From contig JAJQAC010000087.1 in assembly GCA_021204025.1 (NCBI GenBank), positions 1 to 64,000 on the forward strand: 64,000 bases of DNA. The letters run 5' to 3'. Both the position numbers and the translations under genes were made by a program. The stretch's first letter is position 1, and every line of letters starts with the position of its first letter. The notes under the pieces are model-generated. The model was not told the DNA's origin. It was given only the letters and a program-made list of their open reading frames with translations, and did not search any database. Of the stretch, positions 27,858 to 37,397 are shown piece by piece. This DNA is from Clostridiales bacterium (GTDB taxonomy: Bacteria; Bacillota; Clostridia; Lachnospirales; Lachnospiraceae).

Positions 27858-29621
27858 TTAATTCTCCTGAGATTTCCACTTAAAGTTAGTAATCACATCG
27901 CTCCATTTTGAGATCCCCAGGATCGACTTCGCAAATTCCGTCGTCTCCAGTGTCTTTGTCCTCACATCGATATATTTATAAACCTGCCACGACTTCTTCT
28001 TTGTGGTCGGAATAATATTATCCGGCACACTCATGTCGCAGTTCCACAGACCGAAATTCTGCGACAACGCCGCCTCGGAAGGCGCGTCTACCTGACGGCT
28101 CATTATAAACGCATCGATATATGGATTACTGTCTATAATATAGTACGCATACGCGATCGCCGCCGCCTGCAGATCCTGATCCTCCCCCCGCGTCGCACTG
28201 ACAGAGGTAAAGCCCTGCTCCGACAAAATGATATGCCGCACCTCACCGGACGCAGTCCGCATCGCAGACGTCTGCATATAATCCGTCAGGATACTCAGAT
28301 TACACAGATTCAGAATCTGTGTATCCACGTCTTGCGTGACCAGACCGGTATCGCCATCATCCCAGAACTCCGGTTCCGTCATCGGAAGCGAATACGGATG
28401 ATATGCCAGACCCCAGTCCATATCGCCACCCGCCTTTACCGACTCCGCAAACGTCTGCAGGAAATCCCTCACCGTGTAAGTTCTCGGACTGGTTGCCGAC
28501 AGACTATTCCAGTAAAAATCCGTGGAGAAGAATATCCGGTCATTCTGATTCACACTCTTAATCGCTGTATAAAATACGCGGAACGCCCGCTCATATTCCT
28601 TCACATACTGAGCCAGATCCATATCTCCCATATAGTTCCAGTACTGATTATTGATCTCATTGCCAATGATCCAGTTGGATACCTTGCCATAAGACGAATC
28701 CAGACTGCAATACCGCTCCGCCAGGAAGGTCGCGATCGCCTTGATCGTCTCATACCCCTCCTTCGTCGCGGCATTAAACCCGTAATACATCGCGCTGCTC
28801 TGCTGAGTGACGCCCGGATAATACAACTGCGGCGTCGCCGCATTCCATCCGTTTAAGAGAATCGCGGTTACATTCATGCCTTTCTCAGAAAAGCGCCGGA
28901 TCACGGCGTCATAATTGTCAAGCAGATCTTTATTAAAATGATACGTCACACCGTCATACTGATAATCAATGCCCGACCCGATCAGTTGCTCAAAGGGAAT
29001 GTTCACAATCACATGCGTTACCCCCAGTTCAAACGCGTCGGCAACCATCTCATCGGTTGTCTGGATGAGCAGACCCTTTTTATTGATCCCGCTCTTATAA
29101 GCATCCGTATGCGACGCGAGCGATTCCGGATTTGTCACGTAAGCGGTATTACTTGCCTGCGTATAGGACTCTCCATCATACACTGCCACGACAAATTTCG
29201 AATACAGCCGGTCATTCACAGTATTCAGATTTGCGGAAATAGTAAACGAAAGATTGTCACCCTTTGTAATCCATCCGCAATAGTCCGACCTTCCCTCCAG
29301 CGAATCCTGGTAAGGCTTCAGTTCAAAGAGATACAGATAATTATCATACCACGCTGGATCGGACCAGGTGCCCTCCATATATCCGCTGATCACGATCTGT
29401 CCGTTTCCATCCAGGGCACAGTTCGTAATGTGAGCGTACTCGGTCGGAGCCGGTTTGACCGGCGCCTCTGTCTCCGCCTCTGCTGTCGCAGTGGTTTCTA
29501 CCTGTGCCGTCGTATCCGCGTAAACCTGCATACCACTCATCCCCAGCAGAGCCGCCGTACTCAGGGAAAGCGCAGCCAACCGCCTAAAAGCCCCTCTTAT
29601 CAGCAAAAATTTATTTTTCAT
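27858..29621 (-). CDS. Secreted DUF5722 family protein, glycoside hydrolase clan A-like
   Basis: A 587-residue exported protein. The start at 29621 (MKNKFLLIRGAFRRLAAL) has AGGAGG and gives a signal peptide cleaved around VYA-DT; the ORF-track start adds 19 residues. After a Thr/Glu-rich linker comes a beta-rich domain (residues ~60-170), then a TIM-barrel-like domain. SNWIIGNEINNQ and HIILSEQGFTS look like the acid/base and nucleophile glutamates of clan GH-A glycosidases. DUF5722 has no firmly assigned substrate known to me. It sits alone between the Gx transporter and metK. Confidence 0.75.
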   Translation of the reverse strand: MKNKFLLIRGAFRRLAALSLSTAALLGMSGMQVYADTTAQVETTATAEAETEAPVKPAPTEYAHITNCALDGNGQIVISGYMEGTWSDPAWYDNYLYLFELKPYQDSLEGRSDYCGWITKGDNLSFTISANLNTVNDRLYSKFVVAVYDGESYTQASNTAYVTNPESLASHTDAYKSGINKKGLLIQTTDEMVADAFELGVTHVIVNIPFEQLIGSGIDYQYDGVTYHFNKDLLDNYDAVIRRFSEKGMNVTAILLNGWNAATPQLYYPGVTQQSSAMYYGFNAATKEGYETIKAIATFLAERYCSLDSSYGKVSNWIIGNEINNQYWNYMGDMDLAQYVKEYERAFRVFYTAIKSVNQNDRIFFSTDFYWNSLSATSPRTYTVRDFLQTFAESVKAGGDMDWGLAYHPYSLPMTEPEFWDDGDTGLVTQDVDTQILNLCNLSILTDYMQTSAMRTASGEVRHIILSEQGFTSVSATRGEDQDLQAAAIAYAYYIIDSNPYIDAFIMSRQVDAPSEAALSQNFGLWNCDMSVPDNIIPTTKKKSWQVYKYIDVRTKTLETTEFAKSILGISKWSDVITNFKWKSQEN

Positions 29622-29811
29622 CAAATATAAGCCTCCTGTCCTCGTATTTTCCGCCCCGCAAATACCTGTTTCTGTCATCTGTCTTACCAGCTTTTCCCGG
29701 GCCGGATCTGAGATTCCGGCAGGAAAAACAACCCATTCTTCGGTATCCTTATTATATGCGGTTTCCCCGGAAAAACAAGTCGCAGGGGGCTTACATCGTC
29801 TTACATTTTTA

Positions 29812-30999
<1,188 letters not shown>

Positions 31000-31026
31000 G
31001 TTACTTTCCTCCTGTTTGCTGATTAA

Positions 31027-31084
31027 GCAGGTCATTTTCCATACCTGCGCATATGACAAAAAATCCGCAGGCACTACTGCGGAT
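31027..31084 (-). promoter_or_regulatory. Attenuator-like metK leader with two alternative hairpins
   Basis: Read on the minus strand, ATCCGCAG...CTGCGGAT followed by a T run looks like an intrinsic terminator between promoter and metK. Just downstream GCAGGT...ACCTGC forms a second hairpin. CCTGCG of the first and CGCAGG of the second are complementary, so the two structures could compete. Confidence 0.5.
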
Positions 31085-31103
31085 GTAAAATTCTGCTTGG
31101 AAT

Positions 31104-31132
31104 ATGCTAACATATTCCTTATGTGATGTCAA
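31104..31132 (-). promoter_or_regulatory. Promoter of metK
   Basis: On the minus strand TTGACA and TAGCAT are 17 bp apart, about 20 bp upstream of the leader hairpin. Confidence 0.7.
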
Positions 31133-31296
31133 GATACCCTGTTATACATAATCCGATAAAATATTTCAGAAAATCCCGGCCTTTTCACTCATCCCAGCCC
31201 GCATATAGCGGTCAGTCAGATAAACCGTTAAAATAATTTTTTTATAAATATGTAAGTGATATCTGCCATCACTGCATAACATCTGTCATCTGCTTA

Positions 31297-33165
31297 TTAC
31301 TCTGATATAGCTTTCCTTCTGCTGTCGAAATACACAAACCGGTCGATCGCGTCCAGAATATCCTTAAAATCTTCCCGCGGAGCCAGGCGGATATACTCTC
31401 GCAAAAGCTCTGTCTCGCACTCCTTATACCTTCCATAGAAAATGTCATACAGATTATGTCCGCGCAGATAAGTCCGGATCAGTTCCATATGCTCCTGCAT
31501 GTCCTCCGGCCCTGTAAAATCCCGGCCAAGAAGTTCCGTGATCTGACGTCCGCTGCGCAGACGGTGCAGATATTCCGTCCATTTCGCATACAGCGTTTCA
31601 TAAAAGGCTTCCGGACTCTCTACGATCCCCAGGCGGCTCATTATCTCCGGGTTAAAGAAATAATTCTCGAACGAATAGTATTTCAGGATCAGCACATTGC
31701 GGCGCGTCACCCGTGGGAGCTTATCCGCGTCCTCACGGCCGCGGTCGTCATAATATCGGCACAGCTGGTTCGCCAGTACCTCCGGATCCTGACCGTCGCC
31801 GTCGCGGATCATCAGGAACTGATCCCGCATATAAAGCTGGTTCATATATTTCAGATTCGCATAAGTCTTAATATTCGTACAACTGTTTGTCGTAATGATG
31901 GAGATCCGGAGCAGCTTTCCTTCCTCATTATAGATCTCGGAATAATATTTTTCCAGAAGAAGCGGCAGCCGGCTCTTGTCCTGTTTCCCCTCCACGATAA
32001 AGAGAAAACTGACCCCCATCAGGTCATTCGCCCCATATCCCAGATCATCCAGGATCCCGTCGATCGTGGCATTTTCCCGCAGCACCGAATAATGATCCTC
32101 ATCGAGTACCACCTGCCGGATCTGACGGCTGTTGAAATTAAAGAGAAGCGTCGGCGAATGAGTTTTGAAAATCACCTGATTTTTCTTAGACAGGCGATAC
32201 AGGATCTCACTGCAAGTCTTCTGAAGCTCCGGGTGCAGAAAGATCTCCGGATCCTCCACCATGATAATGCTGGGCAGGCGATCCGGCTCCCCTATATATG
32301 TTTCCAGAAGCGACAGCATATAGATACTTCTCATGCCCTTCCCCAGCGACGAGACCGGCTGCATCCGGCCCTGCTGACGGTTAAACGCAGTCACCCCGAC
32401 CGTAAAAAGCTCGTCCGCGTTGCAGCGGAGTGTGTAGCTCAGTTCCTCGTAACCCCCGTTTTTCCGGAAATTCTCATTGATCTTCTGTGAAAATTCGTTC
32501 AGATTCAGCTGATAAATCTTATATTCCAGCAGTCTCGCCGTCTCACAGGCACTCAGTTCCTCCGGACTCTTCTGATTGATCAGTCCGATACACTGAAAAC
32601 AATGCCGGCATTCCTTCGCCGGTTCAAAGATACATCTGCCCGAACGCAGCTTACGCAGCTGATCATCCTCCTGGAACATCAGCAGATCATCCTGCAGCTG
32701 ATCCAGTTCCCGTTCCGCAGTGATGCGGTAGAGCCTTGGCAATATCTGCGGAAGGTATCCGTTATTTTTATGCGTCCCATCCTCATACCGGCGTTTCCCA
32801 TCGGGAGTGACGTGAAGCGTAAATCTCAACCTTCCCGACTCCGCGTCATAAGAAGGAAATCTCTGACAGAAGGTTCTCTGCCACACATCCCTGCGCCGAT
32901 ACTGGCTTACAAGGCCAAGCTGCTGAAACATCCGCAGATCCTCCGCGGCAATTTCTATCTCCGCCTCGATCCGCACTGCCTGCCTCCGCCGGTTGAAATC
33001 CTCACTTTGAAAAACGTAGCTCCCGCACAAAGCACTGACGGCGTCCAGAACAGACGTCTTGCCCGTGTTATTCTTACCCACCAGGATCAGCGCCTGATCA
33101 ATGTCACGAATCTCCATGTCCCGGATCGATTTGAAATTTCGAATGTGAAGATATGTAAAACGCAT
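31297..33165 (-). CDS. OLD-family ATPase/TOPRIM nuclease-like protein
   Basis: A 622-residue protein with an ABC-type ATPase split around an insert and a C-terminal TOPRIM-like part. Walker A GKNNTGKTSV is near residue 31, signature-like SSLGKGMRSI is in the middle, and IIMVEDPEIFLHPELQ is the Walker B/D-loop. Then FIVEGKQDKS and MIRDGDGQD resemble the TOPRIM Glu and DxD. A Cys cluster (GRCIF, ECRHCFQC) lies in the insert, unusual for OLD proteins. OLD proteins are associated with phage defence or DNA repair. No UvrD-like GajB partner is adjacent. Confidence 0.75.
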   Translation of the reverse strand: MRFTYLHIRNFKSIRDMEIRDIDQALILVGKNNTGKTSVLDAVSALCGSYVFQSEDFNRRRQAVRIEAEIEIAAEDLRMFQQLGLVSQYRRRDVWQRTFCQRFPSYDAESGRLRFTLHVTPDGKRRYEDGTHKNNGYLPQILPRLYRITAERELDQLQDDLLMFQEDDQLRKLRSGRCIFEPAKECRHCFQCIGLINQKSPEELSACETARLLEYKIYQLNLNEFSQKINENFRKNGGYEELSYTLRCNADELFTVGVTAFNRQQGRMQPVSSLGKGMRSIYMLSLLETYIGEPDRLPSIIMVEDPEIFLHPELQKTCSEILYRLSKKNQVIFKTHSPTLLFNFNSRQIRQVVLDEDHYSVLRENATIDGILDDLGYGANDLMGVSFLFIVEGKQDKSRLPLLLEKYYSEIYNEEGKLLRISIITTNSCTNIKTYANLKYMNQLYMRDQFLMIRDGDGQDPEVLANQLCRYYDDRGREDADKLPRVTRRNVLILKYYSFENYFFNPEIMSRLGIVESPEAFYETLYAKWTEYLHRLRSGRQITELLGRDFTGPEDMQEHMELIRTYLRGHNLYDIFYGRYKECETELLREYIRLAPREDFKDILDAIDRFVYFDSRRKAISE

Positions 33166-33213
33166 GGAAATGTCACCTCCTACTGCTTACTGTCCAGTCA
33201 TCGCAACACTCTA

Positions 33214-33906
33214 TCATGCTTTTCCCAGACAACACCGATCAACGAAAAATCTTAATACCAGACTTCCATCCACCGTATCTTCCCTCCGGTGGGCAAAACA
33301 TATGCGCTCCGGATGCCACTGCACACTCCATATCGGCAATTCTACATGTTTTAAAGCTTCCACAACGCCATCATCCGAGAGCATCGCGATCTGCAAACCC
33401 TCGCCTGCGCGTTCCACTGCCTGATGATGGGAACTGTTGACGAAAAAGGTATGTCCATAGATATCCGCAAGGAACGAACCCTCCTCTGCTGTTCCACTAT
33501 GGGCTTTATCCTCACATCCTCCCATCCTGCTGTGTCTCTCACTGCTGTCAAGATTCTGGATCAACGTCCCGCCGAAATAAACATTGATCACCTGATGACC
33601 TCGGCAAATGCCAAAAACCGGTTTTTTCGCGCGGACAAATGCATCGAGTACCTGAAACTGAAGTTCATCCCGCCTCTCATTCACACCTTCCGAAGCAATA
33701 TTTTCCTGGCCATAGCGAGCCGGATCGATATCCGCACCGCCCGGCAGCAGGAGTCCGTCAAAATCATCAACATCAAATTCTGCACTCGTGATTACAATTG
33801 GCTCTGCGCCTGAGCCCTTCAGCGCATTCTCATAATTCGTTACTGCCGTCTCTATCTCCGGGATCAAAATACGCGGATTACCGCTGATCTGTTTACCCTT
33901 TTCCAT
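33214..33906 (-). CDS. Gamma-glutamyl-GABA hydrolase-like class I amidotransferase (peptidase C26)
   Basis: A 230-residue glutamine amidotransferase-fold hydrolase. GLLLPGGADIDPARYG and the nucleophile elbow PVFGICRGHQVINV with catalytic Cys are present. The later His-containing HHQAVER and the WSVQWHPERI motif with His complete a likely triad. PuuD-type enzymes cleave gamma-glutamyl amides, for example in polyamine degradation, but no polyamine genes are nearby and the substrate is not fixed. It follows the OLD gene's start region, transcribed in the same direction. Confidence 0.85.
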   Translation of the reverse strand: MEKGKQISGNPRILIPEIETAVTNYENALKGSGAEPIVITSAEFDVDDFDGLLLPGGADIDPARYGQENIASEGVNERRDELQFQVLDAFVRAKKPVFGICRGHQVINVYFGGTLIQNLDSSERHSRMGGCEDKAHSGTAEEGSFLADIYGHTFFVNSSHHQAVERAGEGLQIAMLSDDGVVEALKHVELPIWSVQWHPERICFAHRREDTVDGSLVLRFFVDRCCLGKA

Positions 33907-34110
33907 TCATAATTCCCCGTTCTTCCATGTTATCGTATCCGTCGATCGAAACTTATTTCGCCATTTCTGATTCATGATCTTTCGTACTTCTCTTATATAT
34001 GATTCTTCGGGAAAAACCACCATAGCAACATAAGATTCGATCTTATTTATATTTCTCACATAGTCTGGAATTTGTCAACAGAAAACAGGAAGACAGGAGG
34101 ATCTACTCAG

Positions 34111-34145
34111 AAAAAAGAGGCCTGACCGATTCCGCCATGCCTCTT
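34111..34145 (-). terminator. Terminator of spoIIID
   Basis: AAGAGGC and GCCTCTT form a stem. On the minus strand a TTTTTT run follows, 20 bp past the spoIIID stop. Confidence 0.75.
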
Positions 34146-34164
34146 CTGACTTTTTCCCCTGCAG

Positions 34165-34440
34165 CTACTTCTCCTCCCTGCTGCAGATCGCCAGCCGATG
34201 CTGATATTTCTTCCTGGTCGCCATGCCGCCGCGGATATGCCGCTCCGACTTATTGATGTCCAGCACCACCCGCACCTGCGAGGCCAGTGATGGATTGATA
34301 TGCAGCAGGCGATCCACAGCGTCCTTATGTACGGTCGACTTACTGATCCCAAACTGCTTTGCCGTCTGTCGTACCGTAGCGTTATGGTCTATAATGTAAT
34401 TGGCGATCGCAACTGCCCGCTCTTCGATATATTCTTTCAA
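34165..34440 (-). CDS. spoIIID: Sporulation transcriptional regulator SpoIIID
   Basis: A small mother-cell DNA-binding regulator of sporulation. The helix-turn-helix TVRQTAKQFGISKSTVHKD and the basic tail LDINKSERHIRGGMATRKKY are strongly conserved. I prefer a TTG start at 34440 (reading LKEYIEERAV) because GGGGG lies about seven bases upstream and homologues begin with KxYIEER. The ORF track's start at 34461 is a GTG without a good ribosome site. It implies the organism sporulates. Terminator downstream; monocistronic. Confidence 0.95.
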   Translation of the reverse strand: MKEYIEERAVAIANYIIDHNATVRQTAKQFGISKSTVHKDAVDRLLHINPSLASQVRVVLDINKSERHIRGGMATRKKYQHRLAICSREEK

Positions 34441-34507
34441 GGTTGAACCCCCTGAAATCACTGTTTTTACAGATTATGCCGAAGATGCGCGAATCTTTCC
34501 TAAAGTT

Positions 34508-35188
34508 TCAGGATTCTGTATTGGCTGACAGGAAGCTGACGAAACGAACCTTTTTATCCAGTGCCGCGCCCATCACTCCGACGATCTGTCCAAACGACAA
34601 CGCCATCACGATCGTGCCGGCTCCCAGTCCCTCCAGATGTCCCAGAAACCCGATCGTCAGGATGGCCGTCACAAGAACGCTGATCCCATCAAAGGTAACT
34701 TTAATCCTCGAATAATCGATTCCGGTAATAACCGACAACTCCCGCGGGAACAAATCAGTCGGTATAATCGGCAGCCCACACCGATTGGAAAGCGTAATTC
34801 CAAATGTCAGCAAAAAACAGCCGACCAGAAAATAAAGCACCCGCAACGACAAGATAAACGGCAGCATATTTACAATCGGTTCATAAAAATCAATCATTTT
34901 GCCAAAGGCAAATCCCACGACAAAGCTGAACAGATATTGAGGCACAAAGCGTTTTCGCAATATCATCAGGCTCAGTACCAGACTTCCCTGGAACAGATAC
35001 GTCCACGTCCCAAGCGTCAATATGGGAAAGACTTCTGAAAACGCAAACGGAACGCTGGAGATGGGAGAAATCCCCCATCCCGAACATAAGACGATATCAA
35101 CTCCGAAGCTGTTGATCAGTATCACCGTAAGCAACGCCAGTTCTCCCCGCCAGATCTGCATATTCTGATTATTTCTTTTCTGATTCAT
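34508..35188 (-). CDS. YczE/DUF6198-like integral membrane protein
   Basis: A 226-residue protein with about five to six hydrophobic helices, beginning with a polar N-terminus then LALLTVILINSFGVDIVLCS. GISPISSVPFAFSEVF and SNRCGLPIIPTDLFPRELS resemble the YczE/YitT-like family of unknown function. KVTFDGISVLVTAILTIGFL follows. It lies 67 bp upstream of spoIIID in the same direction, but the spacing gives no strong operon signal. No function can be assigned. Confidence 0.75.
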   Translation of the reverse strand: MNQKRNNQNMQIWRGELALLTVILINSFGVDIVLCSGWGISPISSVPFAFSEVFPILTLGTWTYLFQGSLVLSLMILRKRFVPQYLFSFVVGFAFGKMIDFYEPIVNMLPFILSLRVLYFLVGCFLLTFGITLSNRCGLPIIPTDLFPRELSVITGIDYSRIKVTFDGISVLVTAILTIGFLGHLEGLGAGTIVMALSFGQIVGVMGAALDKKVRFVSFLSANTES

Positions 35189-35286
35189 CTGAATTTTCTC
35201 CGGTTTCCCGTTAATTTATCTCACGTTTCTATTCCGCATCGTTATCTTTTTCTCTCATACTTCACCACTAAATGCTTTCGGTATGT

Positions 35287-35700
35287 TTAAGCACTCTCCC
35301 CTTCTGTCACTTCCGTTACCTTCTTTTCAAACTCCCACAGTTTATCGATATAGACTTCCACGATCGTTCTGCAGTGTTCTTTCAGAATCGTTCCGTCATA
35401 ATCGTGCGTCATCTGATTGCGGATTTTCAGCATTTCCATCCACTCATCTCCCTCAATCAGTTCTGCCTGAAACGAGACCCTCAGCACTTCCCGCGGAGAA
35501 CCCGTAATAAAGTTCGTTATCGCATATCTCTGAATCAGAACATCCTTCATCACCTTCCACGCCAGATCAAATGTAATATTGAATTTTGCACCGGTTCCAC
35601 TTAAAACAAACGAATCTGACAGGTCACGGCCTTTGGCCTCATCAAGAGAGCTCAAAGAATTACAAAAAGATTCATATCTTTTCATAAATTTTTCGTCCAT
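35287..35700 (-). CDS. HEPN domain protein, HI0074-like nucleotidyltransferase partner (toxin-like)
   Basis: A 137-residue all-alpha protein of the HI0074/HEPN group. The RNase-type motif R-x4-H is present as RNQMTHDYD near residue 98. DLAWKVMKDVL is typical. HEPN/MNT pairs act as toxin-antitoxin modules in which the nucleotidyltransferase modifies or restrains the HEPN protein. It overlaps the 3' end of the MNT gene by 29 bp. This is one of two HEPN/MNT pairs in the window; the other is of the HepT class. Confidence 0.87.
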   Translation of the reverse strand: MDEKFMKRYESFCNSLSSLDEAKGRDLSDSFVLSGTGAKFNITFDLAWKVMKDVLIQRYAITNFITGSPREVLRVSFQAELIEGDEWMEMLKIRNQMTHDYDGTILKEHCRTIVEVYIDKLWEFEKKVTEVTEGESA

Positions 35701-35953
35701 ACCGTTCGATATCCTCCATCAGCAATGAATTTTTACATCTGTCCATATCTACCATGTCCACAGTATAAAGCGTCGGGATATCCGCAATCCTCTCTTCGAG
35801 CGACTCGAAATCATCTGCTCCCCGCACTGCGATATCAATATCGCTTCTTTCTGTAGCTGTATCCTTTGCCCGCGAGCCGAACAAAATCACTTCTTTTGCC
35901 TCGTACTCCTTACATATGCAGATAACTTCTCTCACAACCTCGCTAACTGTCAT
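35672..35953 (-). CDS. MNT-type nucleotidyltransferase (antitoxin-like)
   Basis: A minimal nucleotidyltransferase of about 93 residues. The start at 35953 (MTVSEVVREVICIC) removes an unlikely 13-residue extension. The catalytic core VILFGSRAKDTATERSDIDIAV has the GS...DxD pattern that binds nucleotide and metal. Paired with the HEPN gene that overlaps its end. It begins 13 bp after the VanZ-like gene's stop, so the three genes may be co-transcribed. Confidence 0.87.
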   Translation of the reverse strand: MTVSEVVREVICICKEYEAKEVILFGSRAKDTATERSDIDIAVRGADDFESLEERIADIPTLYTVDMVDMDRCKNSLLMEDIERYGRKIYEKI

Positions 35954-35966
35954 TCCGTTCTCCTTC

Positions 35967-36524
35967 TTACCTGCCCTTTTTCCGTAGAACAAACTGCCCG
36001 GTCCGATACAACACCCACCCCAGAACCGCTCCCAGCGTATTCATCACCACATCATCCAGCTGGCAATGTCCCCGCTGTGTCACAAACTGCAGACATTCCA
36101 GCGCCGTGCTGCACACGCAACCGGTCAGTCCGCAGACGAGCAGAGACCGCTGCCCCGCAAAAATCAGCGGCAGCAGAATCCCAAGCGGCACAAACATCAG
36201 GACGTTTTCCACTACATAGGCGTGCGACTGTGCAGACCTCCCCCAGGTTTCAAACAACGCGAGATCGATTCCTGTCCTTGACCCTGGTTCCCGTGAAAAA
36301 AATGCCTGAATAAGCAGTACGGTTATATAGGTAATCCAGACACAGACAAGCGCCCATCTGTGACACCTGACTCTGCCTACTACTGTTCTGCTGAGTACTG
36401 TTCTACCGACAACCGATCCGATCAGAAACAGACCGCCTCCTGTAAGACATCCCCACGGCAGATAACTGATCGGCTCCAGCAAGTCCTTTGTGATACACAG
36501 GATTATCTCTCCTATCTGTTCCAT
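35967..36524 (-). CDS. VanZ family membrane protein
   Basis: A 185-residue membrane protein. The VanZ signature is seen in VVENVLMFVPLGILLPLIF, followed by CSTALECLQFVTQRGHCQLDDVVMNTLGAVLG. The family is widespread; VanZ itself gives low-level teicoplanin resistance, but most chromosomal members have unknown roles. No van genes are nearby, so resistance should not be assumed. The start at 36524 has CAGGAGT upstream. The HEPN/MNT pair follows closely. Confidence 0.85.
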   Translation of the reverse strand: MEQIGEIILCITKDLLEPISYLPWGCLTGGGLFLIGSVVGRTVLSRTVVGRVRCHRWALVCVWITYITVLLIQAFFSREPGSRTGIDLALFETWGRSAQSHAYVVENVLMFVPLGILLPLIFAGQRSLLVCGLTGCVCSTALECLQFVTQRGHCQLDDVVMNTLGAVLGWVLYRTGQFVLRKKGR

Positions 36525-36634
36525 CAGTTGTCCACTCCTGTCAATTATTCTGATACAGCGTTTCGTGAATAACCGGACCTGAAAAATCCGGTTATTTCCC
36601 GCTTATTTCTAAAAATCTGTACTGTCGTCCTGTA

Positions 36635-37324
36635 TCACGAACCATCCCGCTCTTCTGCCCACTGCGACAGCCGGTTCAGCCCGCTTTTGCTGCCGGAAAG
36701 AAACATAATGTCTTCTTTACGAAATACGTATTCCGGCCGGACACTGTCGGTCAGCTCGCCCGTATTCTCTATCGCAATAATATTGAGGCCAAATTCACCG
36801 CGCAGATTGGCCCCAAGGACCGTCTTTCCGACCAGCCGCGCCGGAACCATGAGCTTGGAAATATTGAGTTTTTCACTCAACTGGATATAATCCAGCACAC
36901 TTGAGGTCTCCAGACGCCGAGCCAGACGGATCGCCATATCACGCTCCGGATAGACAACCTCCGCTCCCAGCTTTTCCAGAATCTCTCCATGCTCGCTGCT
37001 CGCCGCCTTGGCGATCACTCTCGGAATCCCAAGACTCACCAGATGAAGCGTCGTGAGAATCGAGGTATCCATATGTTCACCGATACACACGACGGCTACA
37101 TCACAGTTCTGGATACCGGTCTCCGCCAGCGTTTTTTTATCTAGGTTCTTCACGACATAAGCGTTTTCTGTATAATCCCTGAGTTCCCGCACCTTTTCTT
37201 CCTCTTTATCAAGAACAAGCAGGTCCGCGCCGGATGACGCGAGATCCATGGCAAGTGCCCGCCCGAAACGTCCCAGTCCGATGATACCGTAAGTATCCTT
37301 CTCTTTCTTCTTTTTCCAAAACAT
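36635..37324 (-). CDS. ktrA: Potassium uptake regulatory subunit KtrA/TrkA
   Basis: A 229-residue cytosolic gating ring protein with an N-terminal RCK/TrkA-N domain (GIIGLGRFGRALAMDLASSG, a Rossmann nucleotide site) and a C-terminal TrkA-C domain ending in FLSGSKSGLNRLSQWA. It controls the KtrB channel in response to ATP/ADP and, in relatives, cyclic di-AMP. It starts 73 bp after ktrB, so the pair is an operon in the order ktrB-ktrA. Confidence 0.93.
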   Translation of the reverse strand: MFWKKKKEKDTYGIIGLGRFGRALAMDLASSGADLLVLDKEEEKVRELRDYTENAYVVKNLDKKTLAETGIQNCDVAVVCIGEHMDTSILTTLHLVSLGIPRVIAKAASSEHGEILEKLGAEVVYPERDMAIRLARRLETSSVLDYIQLSEKLNISKLMVPARLVGKTVLGANLRGEFGLNIIAIENTGELTDSVRPEYVFRKEDIMFLSGSKSGLNRLSQWAEERDGS

Positions 37325-37397
37325 AATTAATACCAGTCCTTTCCATGGCGCAAACCAGTCCTGAATCTTTCATCCGGACCTTACCATCTTCTTTCTC

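Noticed and set aside
36020-36524. Glycopeptide resistance locus (VanZ)
   Set aside because: VanZ-family proteins are widespread; no vanA/B/H/X-type genes are present.
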